Source: Neisseria sicca 4320
GTDB taxonomy: Bacteria; Pseudomonadota; Gammaproteobacteria; Burkholderiales; Neisseriaceae
Length of the DNA stretch: 12,365 nucleotides
Direction of reading: 5' to 3'
Assembly: GCF_000193735.1 (NCBI RefSeq)
Contig: NZ_AEPF01000070.1
Location: forward strand, 1-12,365
A program made the position numbers and the translations under genes. How positions within the stretch are numbered: the first letter of the stretch is position 1; every line of letters begins with the position of its first letter. The notes beneath the pieces were generated by a model that saw nothing but the letters and a program-made list of their open reading frames with translations, searched no databases and was not told where the DNA came from. This document shows, piece after piece, positions 1 through 7,519 of the stretch.

Positions 1-7
1 ACTTGAA

Positions 8-1537
8 TCATTTGCCCTTATCGTTTATCAAGCCGTTTTTTTGCAAATAATCCCGAGCTACGTCCGCCGGTTTTTCTCCACCTACTTTTACACGGTAGTT
101 CATTTCGATCATTTCGGGTTCGCTGATTTTTCCTGCCAGTTTGTTCAATGCGTTCACGATATCGGGATGCTCTTCGGCAAACTTGGTTTTCATCAGCGGC
201 GCGCCTTGGTAGGAAGGGAAAAGGGCGATGTCGTCTGAAAGGACGGCGAGACGGTATTGTTTGAGGTCGCTGTCGGTGGAATAGGCTTCGACGAGGTCGA
301 TTTTGCCGTTTAGGAGGGCGGTGTAGCGCAGGGCGGGTTCGAGCGTCGAGAGGCGGCTAAACTGTATGCCGTGTTGTTGCAGGCCTTTGTAGCCGTCGGC
401 GCGGTCGGTAAATTCAAGTGTAAAGCCGGCGCGGATTTGGTTTTGCACGCTTTTGAGGTCGGATATTTTGTGCAGGTCGTGCGCGGCGGCGTAGTCTTGG
501 CTGACGGCGAGTGCGTAGGTGTTTTGGTATGCCATCGGCGGCAAAAAGGACAGCCGGTGTTGTCGGGCGATCAGGTCTTTGGCAGTTTGGTAGGTCTGTT
601 CGGGAGAAAGGCGGCGGTTTTGCTGTTCGGTGGGGACTTTGACCAGACTTTCAAGGACAGTGCCGGTAAATTCGGGATAAATATCAATTTCGCCGCTGTT
701 TAAGGCGTTGAATAGAAATGAAGTTTTGCCGAAATTGGGTTTTAGCGCTACTTGCACGCGCGGATTATTTTCTTCAATCAACTGTTTGTACATATTGATG
801 AGAATATCCGGTTCGCTGCCGAGCTTGCCTGCGATGGTGATTTTTTGTGCGGATGGGTTCGTTTGAAAAATCGGTACCAAACCGACGGCGACAAGGATGG
901 CAAGCAGGGCGGCGGTAATCGGCATTTTGTGTTTGGACTTTTGCAGTATGCCGATGCCGCCGCTGACTAATACGGCGAGCAGGGCGGACAGCAACGCGCC
1001 GGTAAACGTCATCGCCATATTGTTGCGGTCGATGCCGAGCAGAATCAGGTTGCCCAAACCGCCCGCGCCGATGAGCGCGGCGAGTGTCGCCGTGCCGATA
1101 ATCAATACGGACGCGGTGCGGATGCCGGAAATCATGGCGGGCAGGGCCATCGGCAATTCAATACGCCACAACGCCTGCCAACGGGACAAGCCGAACGCGG
1201 TGTGCGCTTCTTTGATGGCGGGATCGATTTGGCTCAAACCGAGATAGGTGTTCTGAAAAATCGGCAATAGGGCGTAGAGCGTCAGCGCAATCAAAACCGG
1301 CGGCGAACCGATGCCGACAAAGGGAATCAGCAAGCCGAGCAGCGCGAGGGACGGAATGGTTTGCAGGATATTGGTTACCTGCAAAACGCCTTCCGCCCAA
1401 CGTCGTTTGTCTGCCAGCCACACGGCCAGCGGTACGGCAAGCGCGACGGCGCAAAGCAGGGCAATCAGGGAGAGGCGTAGGTGTTCAAGCGTCGCCTGCC
1501 ATAATTCGGCAGGTGGTGCAGGAAGTAAATTAAACAT
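8..1537 (-). CDS. Osmoprotectant ABC transporter, fused permease/substrate-binding protein
   Basis: Predicted inner-membrane subunit of an OpuC/ProWX-type ABC importer for glycine betaine, choline or carnitine. The protein is 509 aa from the ATG at 1537. Residues 1-200 are a hydrophobic permease with several membrane segments and the inner-membrane component signature near residues 110-129 (EAHTAFGLSRWQALWRIELP), which contacts the ATPase. A further membrane segment at about 205-224 tethers residues 230-509, an OpuAC-like binding domain (KITIAGKLGSEPDILINMY near its start). Such permease-binding protein fusions are known in this family. An in-frame TTG at 1555 would add six residues. I prefer the ATG, although neither start has a strong ribosome binding site. 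The partner ATPase is not in the window and may lie beyond position 1. The IS remnant ends only about 50 bp upstream and may have replaced the native promoter. The substrate cannot be fixed from sequence alone. Confidence 0.88.
   Translation of the reverse strand: MFNLLPAPPAELWQATLEHLRLSLIALLCAVALAVPLAVWLADKRRWAEGVLQVTNILQTIPSLALLGLLIPFVGIGSPPVLIALTLYALLPIFQNTYLGLSQIDPAIKEAHTAFGLSRWQALWRIELPMALPAMISGIRTASVLIIGTATLAALIGAGGLGNLILLGIDRNNMAMTFTGALLSALLAVLVSGGIGILQKSKHKMPITAALLAILVAVGLVPIFQTNPSAQKITIAGKLGSEPDILINMYKQLIEENNPRVQVALKPNFGKTSFLFNALNSGEIDIYPEFTGTVLESLVKVPTEQQNRRLSPEQTYQTAKDLIARQHRLSFLPPMAYQNTYALAVSQDYAAAHDLHKISDLKSVQNQIRAGFTLEFTDRADGYKGLQQHGIQFSRLSTLEPALRYTALLNGKIDLVEAYSTDSDLKQYRLAVLSDDIALFPSYQGAPLMKTKFAEEHPDIVNALNKLAGKISEPEMIEMNYRVKVGGEKPADVARDYLQKNGLINDKGK
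228..239 (+). other. DUS-like site (ATGTCGTCTGAA)
   Basis: One-base variant of the neisserial DNA uptake sequence ATGCCGTCTGAA, located inside the transporter gene. It is probably a weak or drifted uptake signal. Confidence 0.5.
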
Positions 1538-1588
1538 AAGGCGCCATTCAAACAAAAAAGAACGAACTTTACTATATCAAAAAGTCGG

Positions 1589-1611
1589 CGGATTCGCATT
1601 TGAAGTGCAAC
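1589..1611 (+). repeat. Left terminal inverted repeat of the IS1655-like element
   Basis: Pairs with 2244-2266 at 21 of 23 positions; both ends share CGGATTCG, then ATTT, then AAGTGCAAC. It lies about 50 bp upstream of the transporter start on the other strand. Confidence 0.75.
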
Positions 1612-1625
1612 TTTCCATAACAGAA

Positions 1626-1656
1626 AAAGGCCAGTATGCGGTAGCATACGGCCTTT
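1626..1656 (-). terminator. Stem-loop in the IS 5' region, terminator-like on the minus strand
   Basis: The stem AAAGGCC(A)GTATGC pairs with GCATACGGCCTTT across a GGTA loop, with one bulged base. Read on the minus strand the stem is followed by a run of T, as in a rho-independent terminator. It would stop minus-strand transcription from the copZ side before the transporter gene. In plus orientation it sits between the IS end and the transposase start and may shield the transposase from outside transcription. Confidence 0.55.
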
Positions 1657-1674
1657 CCTGCAAGAAAGATTGCC

Positions 1675-2242
1675 ATGAGCTACACACAACTGACCCAAGA
1701 CGAACGATACCACATCCAATACCTGTTACGCCACTGCACCATCGCCGAAATCGCCAAACAGCTTAACCGCCACAAAAGCACCATCAGCCGCGAAATTAAA
1801 CGGCACCGTGCCCAAGGGCAGCAATACAGCGCCGAAAAAGCCCAGCGGCAAAGCCGGACTATCAAACAGCGTAAGCGAAAGCCCTATAAGCTCGATTTGC
1901 AGCTGATTCGGCACATCGACACCCTTATCCGCCGCAAACTCAGTCCCGAACAAGTATGCGCCTACCTGCGCAAACACCACCAAATCACGCTCCACCACAG
2001 CACCATTTACCGCTACCTTCGCCAAGACAAAAGCAACGGCGGCACCTTGTGGCAACATCTCAGAATATGCAGCAAACCCTACCGCAAACGCTACGGCAGC
2101 ATATGGACCAGAGGCAAAGTGCCCAACTAATCGGGAGATACGCAGGGTTCAAGATGAATTGAACCACCGGCCAAGAAAAACACTTGGCTACGAAACGCCA
2201 AGTGTTTTATTCTTGAATCTGTTCCAACCACTAGTGCCCTAG
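1675..2242 (+). pseudogene. IS1655-like IS30-family transposase, internally deleted
   Basis: The intact N-terminus starts at ATG 1675 (MSYTQLTQDERYHIQYLL) and contains the IS30 helix-turn-helix: a region typified by IAEIAKQLNRHKSTISREIK, residues about 24-43. The frame stops at 2128-2130 (TAA) after ...RGKVPN. Sequence from about 2129 onward, in another frame, encodes the family's C-terminus (NREIRRVQDELNHRP, then LGYETPSVLFLNLFQPLVP) to the stop at 2240-2242. The central part, which carries most of the DDE catalytic domain, is gone, so no active transposase is made. A 151-aa DNA-binding fragment could still be translated and might bind IS ends, but this is speculative. Confidence 0.88.
2177..2208. 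repeat. Perfect 12-bp inverted repeat in the transposase 3' end
   Basis: AAAACACTTGGC and GCCAAGTGTTTT are separated by the 8-base loop TACGAAAC, within the codons for RKTLGYETPSVLF. The A and T tracts on either side make it terminator-like in both directions. It is probably native to the IS. Confidence 0.6.
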
Positions 2243-2243
2243 T

Positions 2244-2266
2244 GTTGCACTTGAAATCCGAATCCG
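2244..2266 (-). repeat. Right terminal inverted repeat of the IS1655-like element
   Basis: Reverse complement matches 1589-1611 with two mismatches. It begins just after the transposase stop at 2242. Its last three bases are also the base of the DUS hairpin, so the true IS edge may be a few bases earlier. Confidence 0.75.
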
Positions 2267-2300
2267 AGGTCGTCTGAAAATACTTTTCAGACGACCTCGG
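2264..2300 (-). terminator. DUS-pair hairpin terminator of the copper chaperone gene
   Basis: A perfect 17-bp stem (2264-2280 with 2284-2300) and a 3-base loop, built from two inverted AGGTCGTCTGAA uptake sequences (2267-2278 and 2286-2297). Inverted DUS pairs at gene ends commonly serve as neisserial terminators. It starts four bases beyond the copZ-like stop codon. Confidence 0.85.
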
Positions 2301-2304
2301 AAAG

Positions 2305-2514
2305 TTACAAAGCTGCGTCGTATCCGCCATCTTCGATAGCTTCAATCAACGCGTCGGGATTGGTTTTTGCAGGATCAAATTCAATGACTGCATTTTTGTT
2401 TTCCAAACTGACTTCGGCGTTTACAACGCCTTGCGTGTTTTCCAAAATACGGGTAACGCTTTTCACGCAGCCGCCGCAGGTCATACCTTCGATATTGAGG
2501 ATAAGGGTTTCCAT
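2305..2514 (-). CDS. CopZ-like heavy-metal-associated (HMA) domain protein
   Basis: A 69-aa single-domain cytoplasmic protein of the Atx1/CopZ family, which shuttles Cu(I) to copper-exporting P-type ATPases or regulators. The metal-binding motif MTCGGC lies at residues 11-16 with ligands Cys13 and Cys16. The rest fits the ferredoxin-like HMA fold (EVSLENKNAVIEFDP, then the helix with EAIEDGGYDA). Length is typical for the family. Start ATG is at 2514 with AAGGAA at about 2520-2526 as ribosome binding site. It is monocistronic here: the IS remnant lies downstream and a long non-coding region upstream. No copper ATPase or CueR-type regulator is visible in the window. Copper as the metal is inferred from the family; zinc or another metal is possible. 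Confidence 0.9.
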   Translation of the reverse strand: METLILNIEGMTCGGCVKSVTRILENTQGVVNAEVSLENKNAVIEFDPAKTNPDALIEAIEDGGYDAAL

Positions 2515-2654
2515 AAGATTTCCTTTCTGTAAACGAATTGAGTCTAAAAGCCAATAAAATGTGACGGATTATCAAAAATCAGGATGAGACAGAGAAGCAC
2601 GCCATAGTTCAAATCCAATCAACTATAACCCCAAATGTAGGTGTAAAGTCAAGC

Positions 2655-2666
2655 AGGTCGTCTGAA
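2655..2666 (+). other. DUS (AGGTCGTCTGAA)
   Basis: Exact match to the mucosa-type uptake sequence. GCAGGT before and ACCTGC after (2653-2658, 2668-2673) form a small hairpin around it. Confidence 0.85.
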
Positions 2667-2750
2667 AACCTGCCATCGTTATATCTACATCATTTGAGTC
2701 ATCACGCCACGTTTGATTTGTTCCATTGCTCACAAATAGTCAAATTGATA

Positions 2751-2778
2751 TTGTTATTTATTATAAATGCTGTATTAT
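2751..2778 (+). promoter_or_regulatory. Candidate sigma70 promoter for the cas operon
   Basis: TTGTTA (2751-2756) and TATTAT (2773-2778) with a 16-base spacer in the most AT-rich part of the intergenic region. A second possible -10, TATAAT, lies at 2790-2795 but lacks a good -35. This is assigned by eye only. Confidence 0.3.
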
Positions 2779-2844
2779 TTTCGGGTAATTATAATAAATA
2801 AAATGATAAAATCATAAATTTCTAACTATCTCCTTTATCCGTCA

Positions 2845-2856
2845 TTCAGACGACCT
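2845..2856 (-). other. DUS (inverted), left edge of the leader repeat
   Basis: TTCAGACGACCT, exact reverse complement of AGGTCGTCTGAA. It marks the left edge of the direct repeat shared with 4891-5021, whose own edge is the near-DUS TTCAGATGACCT. Confidence 0.85.
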
Positions 2857-2977
2857 CATTCTACAGATTTTCGTTTTTTCAACACTTCAAGCCATTTTTA
2901 TGGCTTGTTTGTTAAGGTTTTGCACGTTTCAATTTCAGAGAATCGATGTGAGTTTTGACTGCATCGCCCATATCCGC
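2846..2977 (+). repeat. Leader direct repeat, copy A
   Basis: About 130 bp, about 80% identical by eye to 4891-5021, offset 2,044-2,045 bp with one single-base gap. The shared sequence runs from a DUS through a small hairpin, a ribosome binding region and the ATCGATGTGA start context into the first ten or so codons of cas3. It bounds the decayed extra cas3 on the left. Confidence 0.85.
2888..2907 (+). other. Leader hairpin before the cas genes
   Basis: CAAGCCAT and ATGGCTTG form a perfect 8-bp stem with a TTTT loop, followed by TTT. The equivalent in copy B (about 4933-4948) keeps a 7-bp stem through a G-U pair. It could be an attenuator or an mRNA 5' structure; no function is shown. Confidence 0.45.
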
Positions 2978-3037
2978 AAAACAAACGGACAACCGCAGCC
3001 TGTTTTTGCAAAGACAAGTAGCAGAAAACAGAAATAA
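2948..3037 (+). pseudogene. Orphan cas3 5' fragment
   Basis: GTG 2948 opens a 29-codon frame (MSFDCIAHIRK...) that matches the intact Cas3 N-terminus (MNFDYIAHARQ) for about ten residues, then diverges and stops at TAA 3035-3037. It has the same ATCGATGTGA start context as the real cas3 at 4992. I read it as the cut-off front end of the native cas3, left at the junction where the extra cas3 segment was joined. It is unlikely to make a functional product. Confidence 0.6.
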
Positions 3038-4628
3038 ACCAGCTGTGAAAATATCCAAGGAAACCCAAATGACGACTTACTACGCCCATTCCGCCCAAGA
3101 CAAATTCGGCAATCTCTTGCCTTACGAACATTGGCAAACCTTGCAAAGCCATTCGGTTAATGTTGGTGAAATGGCGGCGGAGTTTGCTCGGGTATTCGGT
3201 GCGCAGGAAATTGCCTGCCAAACGGGACAGCTTCATGACTTAGGGAAATATTCGGAAACCTTTAATCACCGATTGCATGGCGGCCCTCCAGTCGATCACG
3301 CTACTGCGGGAGCAAAGATTGCGGTGGAACGCTGGGGAAATGTGATCGGTAAGCTGATGGCGTTTTGCATTGCGGGGCACCATGCCGGGTTGGCAAATGG
3401 GAGTGGTGAAGGCGATAACCGCCGCACGTTAAAACAGCGTTTGGCTTTGAAATTCGGCGCAGACATTCCCGCCCTCGATAACCTGTGGCAACAAGAAATC
3501 AAGCTCCCGGAAACCCTGTCCGCACCGCCACTCAAAGCCGATGCGCATCATCCTTTTTTCTCCTACGCCTTCTTCACTCGAATGCTCTATTCCTGCTTGG
3601 TGGATGCCGATTATCTTGATACTGAAGCCTTTTATCTAAAGCTAGAAAACAAAGCCGTCGAGCGCGGCGGTTATCCCGATCTAAACGCCTTACAAGACAA
3701 TTTCAATCAATTTATTAACAATTTCAGACGACGTATCGCCCAAGCTTCGGAGCAAACCGAAGCCGAAAAACGCAATGCCGCCTTAAACCGCTTGCGCAGT
3801 GAAATTCTCGATCATGCCGTAGAACAAGCGGTACAACCTCAAGGGCTGTTCACGCTCACCGTGCCAACGGGCGGCGGTAAAACCTTCACTTCCATGGCGT
3901 TTGCGCTGGAACACGCCCAGCAGCACGGCCTGCGCCGCATCATCTACGTCATCCCCTTCACCAGCATCATCGAACAAAACGCCGCCGAGTTCCGCAAAGC
4001 CTTTGGCGAATTGGGTGAACAAGCCGTACTGGAACACCACAGCACCTTCGACGACAGCAAACTGAAAGACCAAGACAGCAAAGACAAACTGCGCCGCGCC
4101 TCGGAAAATTGGGATGCACCTGTCGTCGTCACCACCGCCGTGTAATTCTTCGAATCCCTCTTTGCCGACCGCTCCGCGCGCTGCCGCAAACTGCACAACA
4201 TCGCAGGCTCCGTCATCATTCTCGACGAGGCGCAAATGCTGCCGCTCAATCTGTTGTTGCCCATCATGCAAGCCATCAAAGAATTGGCGCAGAACTATCA
4301 TTGTTCTGTCGTCATGTGCACCGCTACCCAGCCTGCCGTGCAAGCCGAAAACGGCTTCTATCGCGGCTTTGAAAACGTGCGCGAAATAGCACCAAAACCG
4401 ACCGCACTTTTCGACAAACTGCGCCGCACCACCGTGCAACACATCAGCACACAAACCGACGCCGACCTGCTCGCCAAACTTGGCGAACACCCGCAAATGC
4501 TCGTCATCGTCAACAATCGCCGCCACGCCCGCAGCCTGTACGACCAAGCCAAACACCTTGACGGCACGTTCCACCTGACCACCTTAAATGTGCGCCAAAC
4601 ATCGCAGCCAAAAACTCGATGAGATTCG

Positions 4629-4640
4629 AGGCCGTCTGAA
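4629..4640 (+). other. DUS (AGGCCGTCTGAA)
   Basis: The only AGGCC-type uptake sequence in the window, in the helicase part of the decayed cas3. The dialect differs from the AGGTC copies around it, consistent with a different donor for this segment, though one copy is weak evidence. Confidence 0.8.
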
Positions 4641-4779
4641 AAACGGCGAACCCTGCCGCGTCATCGCCACCTCCTTAATTGAAGCCGGCGTTGATGTCGA
4701 TTTTCCGCTGGTGATGCGCGCCGAAGCAGGTTTAGACAGCGTTGCCCAAGCTGCCGGACGTTGCAACTGCGAAGGCAAA

Positions 4780-4791
4780 AGGTCGTCTGAA
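4780..4791 (+). other. DUS (AGGTCGTCTGAA)
   Basis: Exact mucosa-type uptake sequence within the decayed cas3, encoding part of KRSSEN just after the helicase motif VI-like AQAAGRC. Confidence 0.85.
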
Positions 4792-4890
4792 AACAGCTTT
4801 GTCTGGATATTCCCGCCCGAAGAACAATGGAAAGCCCCGCCCGAACTTGCCGCCCAAGCCGCCGTTATGCGTTTGACTGCCGATGAGTTT

Positions 4891-5021
4891 TCAGATGACC
4901 TCACTCCACAGATTTTCGATTTTTCAACACTTCAAGCTATTTATATGGCTTATTCGTTAAATTTTGCACGTTTCAAATTTGGAGAATCGATGTGAATTTC
5001 GACTATATAGCCCACGCTCGC
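4891..5021 (+). repeat. Leader direct repeat, copy B
   Basis: Partner of 2846-2977. It begins at the near-DUS TTCAGATGACCT (4890-4901) inside the end of the decayed cas3 and runs into the start of the intact cas3. It supplies the ribosome binding site GGAGA (4981-4985) and the GTG start at 4992. Confidence 0.85.
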
Positions 5022-7496
5022 CAGGACTCATCAAAAAATTGGCATTCCCATCCTCTGCAAAAACATCTACAAAAAGTCGCCCAACTCGCCAAGCGTTTTG
5101 CAGGGCGTTATGGGTCGTTGTTTGCCGAATATGCGGGGCTTTTGCACGATTTGGGGAAATTTCAGGAAGCTTTTCAGAAATATATCCGTAATGCATCCGG
5201 CTTTGAAAAAGAAAATGCTCATTTGGAAGATGTCGAATCTACCAAGTTGCGCAAAATTCCGCATTCCACTGCCGGTGCCAAATATGCGGTAGAACGTCTA
5301 AATCCATTTTTCGGGCATTTGCTGGCATATCTGATTGCAGGACACCATGCGGGATTAGCGGATTGGTATGACAATGGGAGCTTAAAGCATCGTCTGCAAC
5401 AGGCAGGTAATGAATTGGAGGCCTCTTTGTCGAGCTTGGCGGAGAGCGGTTTGCCCAAAGATTTTTTCCCGTTATCCGATGATGACTTGATGCGGGATTT
5501 TTTTGCGTTTTGGGAAGACGGGGCAAAGCTGGAAGAATTGCATATTTGGCTGCGTTTTCTCTTTTCCTGTTTGGTGGATGCCGATTTTTTGGATACCGAA
5601 GCCTTTATGAACGGCTATGCCGATGCGGATACTGCGCAGACTGCCGGATTGCGCCCAAAATTTCCCGGTTTGGATGAGTTGCACCGACGATATGAGCAAT
5701 ATATGGCGCAACTTCATGAGAAATCAGATAAAGATTCATTCTTAAATCAAGAACGCCATGCCATTTTGCAGCAATGTTTTTCTGCCGCAGAAACCGACCG
5801 CACTTTGTTTTCTTTAACCGTGCCGACCGGCGGCGGTAAAACTTTAGCGAGCTTGGGGTTCGCTTTGAAACACGCACTGAAATTTGGCAAAAAACGTATT
5901 ATCTATGCTATTCCTTTCACCAGTATTATCGAGCAGAACGCCAATGTTTTCCGCAAAGCATTAGGCGATGACGTGGTATTGGAACACCACAGCAATTTAG
6001 AAGTGAAAGAAGATAAGGAAACCGCCAAAACCCGCCTTGCCACGGAAAATTGGGATGCGCCGCTGATTGTTACCACCAACGTGCAACTGTTTGAAAGCCT
6101 GTTTGCGGCGAAAACCAGCCGTTGCCGTAAGATTCACAATATTGCCGACAGCGTGGTGATTTTGGATGAAGCTCAGCAGCTTCCGCGCGATTTCCAAAAA
6201 CCGATTACCGACATGATGCGGGTGTTGGCGTGCGACTACGGCGTTACCTTTGTGCTGTGCACGGCAACTCAGCCTGAACTTGGCCAAAATATCGACGCAT
6301 TCGGTCGCACTATTTTGGAAGGCCTGCCGGACGTGCGCGAGATTGTGACGGATAAAATCGCCTTATCGGAAAAACTCCGCCGCGTCTGCGTCAAAATGCC
6401 GCCGCCAAACGACGAAATGCAAAGCTGGCAGGAAATTGCTGATGAAATTGCTGTGCGTCTGTGTGTTTTGGCGGTGGTCAATACGCGAAAACACGCCCAA
6501 AAACTCTTTGCCGCCCTGCCTTCTGACGGAATCAAGCTACATTTGTCTGCCAATATGTGCGTCACACACCGCAGTGAAGTTATTGCGTTGGTTCGCCGAT
6601 ATTTGGCACTGTATCGCGCAGGCAGCCTGCACAAGCCTTTGTGGCTGGTCAGCACGCAGTTGATTGAAGCCGGCGTGGATTTGGATTTCCCTTGCGTTTA
6701 TCGGGCGATGGCAGGGCTGGACAGCATTGCCCAAGCGGCGGGGCGGTGCAACCGTGAAGGCAAACTGCCGCAGTTGGGCGAAGTGGTCGTGTTCCGTGCC
6801 GAGGAAGGCGCGCCCAGCGGCAGCCTGAAACAGGGGCAGGACATTACTGAAGAAATACTGAAAGCAGGGCTGCTCGGCGACCCGCTTTCCCCGTCGGCAT
6901 TTGCCGAATATTTCCGCCGGTTCAACGGCAAAGGTGATGTGGACAAACACGGTATTACAACGCTTTTGACGGCAGAATCATCAAATGAAAATCCGCTGGC
7001 AATCAAATTCCGCACTGCTGCCGAACACTTCCGCCTGATTGATAACCAAGGCGTGGCACTCATTGTGCCGTTTATCTCGTTGGTTCATTGGGAAAAAGAC
7101 GGCAGTCCGCAAATCGTCAAAGCAAACGAGCTGGACGATTTTTTCAGACGATATTTGGACAGCGTGGAAATTTCCGCATGGCAGGACGTTTTGGACAAAC
7201 AACGCTTTCCGCAGCCGGTCGACAATTCCTTCGGGCAAACCGACCAACGGCCATTGCCCGAGCCTTTTGAAAGTTGGTTTAAATTTTTGGAAAGCGACCC
7301 GCTCAAACACAAATGGGTTTACCGCAAGCTGCAACGCTACACGATTACCGTGTATGAACACGAACTCAAAAAGCTGCCTGCACATGCCGTTTTTTCCAAG
7401 GCAGGATTGCTGGTGTTGGATAAGGGCTATTACAAAGCCGTGCTTGGTGCGGATTTTGATGATACGGCTTGGCTACCTGAAAATTCGGTTTTATGA
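4992..7496 (+). CDS. cas3: CRISPR-associated helicase/nuclease Cas3 (type I-C)
   Basis: An 834-aa effector nuclease-helicase recruited by the crRNA-guided Cascade/I-C complex to nick the displaced strand and degrade DNA in the 3'-5' direction. The N-terminal HD domain shows H25, H52-D53, the HSTAGAKYA segment near residue 95 and H118-H119. The SF2 helicase core follows: Walker A TGGGKT (279-284), FTSIIEQNA (motif Ia region), DEAQ (392-395) and QAAGRCNR (581-588, motif VI). The C-terminal domain is complete, so the protein looks active. Start is GTG 4992 in ATCGATGTGA with GGAGA upstream; the TGA of the preceding broken frame overlaps it. It is followed after 23 bp by cas5c. An interference role is inferred from the family and operon. 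Confidence 0.96.
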   Translation: MNFDYIAHARQDSSKNWHSHPLQKHLQKVAQLAKRFAGRYGSLFAEYAGLLHDLGKFQEAFQKYIRNASGFEKENAHLEDVESTKLRKIPHSTAGAKYAVERLNPFFGHLLAYLIAGHHAGLADWYDNGSLKHRLQQAGNELEASLSSLAESGLPKDFFPLSDDDLMRDFFAFWEDGAKLEELHIWLRFLFSCLVDADFLDTEAFMNGYADADTAQTAGLRPKFPGLDELHRRYEQYMAQLHEKSDKDSFLNQERHAILQQCFSAAETDRTLFSLTVPTGGGKTLASLGFALKHALKFGKKRIIYAIPFTSIIEQNANVFRKALGDDVVLEHHSNLEVKEDKETAKTRLATENWDAPLIVTTNVQLFESLFAAKTSRCRKIHNIADSVVILDEAQQLPRDFQKPITDMMRVLACDYGVTFVLCTATQPELGQNIDAFGRTILEGLPDVREIVTDKIALSEKLRRVCVKMPPPNDEMQSWQEIADEIAVRLCVLAVVNTRKHAQKLFAALPSDGIKLHLSANMCVTHRSEVIALVRRYLALYRAGSLHKPLWLVSTQLIEAGVDLDFPCVYRAMAGLDSIAQAAGRCNREGKLPQLGEVVVFRAEEGAPSGSLKQGQDITEEILKAGLLGDPLSPSAFAEYFRRFNGKGDVDKHGITTLLTAESSNENPLAIKFRTAAEHFRLIDNQGVALIVPFISLVHWEKDGSPQIVKANELDDFFRRYLDSVEISAWQDVLDKQRFPQPVDNSFGQTDQRPLPEPFESWFKFLESDPLKHKWVYRKLQRYTITVYEHELKKLPAHAVFSKAGLLVLDKGYYKAVLGADFDDTAWLPENSVL

Positions 7497-7519
7497 AATG
7501 AAAGCAATAAGGAGATGAT

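Larger units (their letters stand above)
1589..2266 (+). mobile_element. IS1655-like element (IS30 family), internally deleted
   Basis: A remnant of about 680 bp with imperfect terminal inverted repeats (1589-1611 and 2244-2266) around a transposase that keeps both ends but lacks its middle. From recall of the family, a full transposase is about 320 aa. Here about 151 N-terminal and 37 C-terminal residues remain, so roughly 400 bp were lost at a junction near 2127. The element cannot move itself but could be mobilised by a complete copy elsewhere. Family assignment rests on recognising the protein. The exact outer limits are uncertain because the right end runs into a DUS hairpin. Confidence 0.85.
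2515..2947. other. Non-coding region between copZ-like gene and cas operon
   Basis: No credible gene on either strand. It holds the copZ-like ribosome binding site, a DUS with a short 6-bp stem (2653-2673), an AT-rich stretch (about 2740-2830) suited to a promoter, an inverted DUS (2845-2856) and the leader repeat that recurs upstream of the intact cas3. The sequence is divergent-promoter space: copZ-like reads left and the cas genes read right. Confidence 0.7.
3069..4995 (+). pseudogene. cas3: Extra type I-C cas3 (HD nuclease/helicase), decayed and 3'-truncated
   Basis: A second, divergent Cas3. From ATG 3069 (AAGGA at 3058-3062) the frame shows the HD nuclease motifs H56-D57, the DHATAGAK and AGHHAGL segments, and Walker A PTGGGKT at 266-272. 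Three lesions are visible. A CAA-type Gln codon has become TAA at 4143-4145; the intact paralogue reads NVQLFESLF where this one reads AV-stop-FFESLF. The same frame then resumes with LDEAQMLP and CTATQPA. One extra A in 4586-4588 shifts the frame; the +1 frame continues with MCAKHRSQKL, then IEAGVDVDFP and AQAAGRC. Cas3 homology ends near 4891-4908 at a DUS-like site, where the leader repeat takes over; the residual frame stops at 4995, overlapping the next cas3 start. The C-terminal domain is absent. The first frame alone encodes 358 aa, mainly HD domain and Walker A. A TTG at 2955 is a less likely start. Confidence 0.87.

Noticed and set aside
1311..1766. 151-codon plus-strand frame between the transporter and the transposase
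   Set aside because: It is antisense to the transporter start and runs through the IS end, with no ribosome binding site or family resemblance.
2527..2600. CueR-type copper-responsive promoter for the copZ-like gene
   Set aside because: A TTGATA is present but no convincing -10 or dyad at the 19-base spacing was found.
2955..3068. TTG 2955 as start of the first cas3
   Set aside because: The added 38 residues are not Cas3-like, and ATG 3069 has an AAGGA box and begins the conserved YYAHS segment.
3723..3734. Possible DUS (TTCAGACGACGT)
   Set aside because: It differs from the consensus at the penultimate base and lies in cas3 coding sequence; not counted as an uptake site.
3783..4574. 263-codon open frame on the minus strand
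   Set aside because: It lies wholly antisense to the recognisable cas3 helicase domain; its long openness follows from codon bias of the plus-strand frame, and the protein resembles nothing I know.
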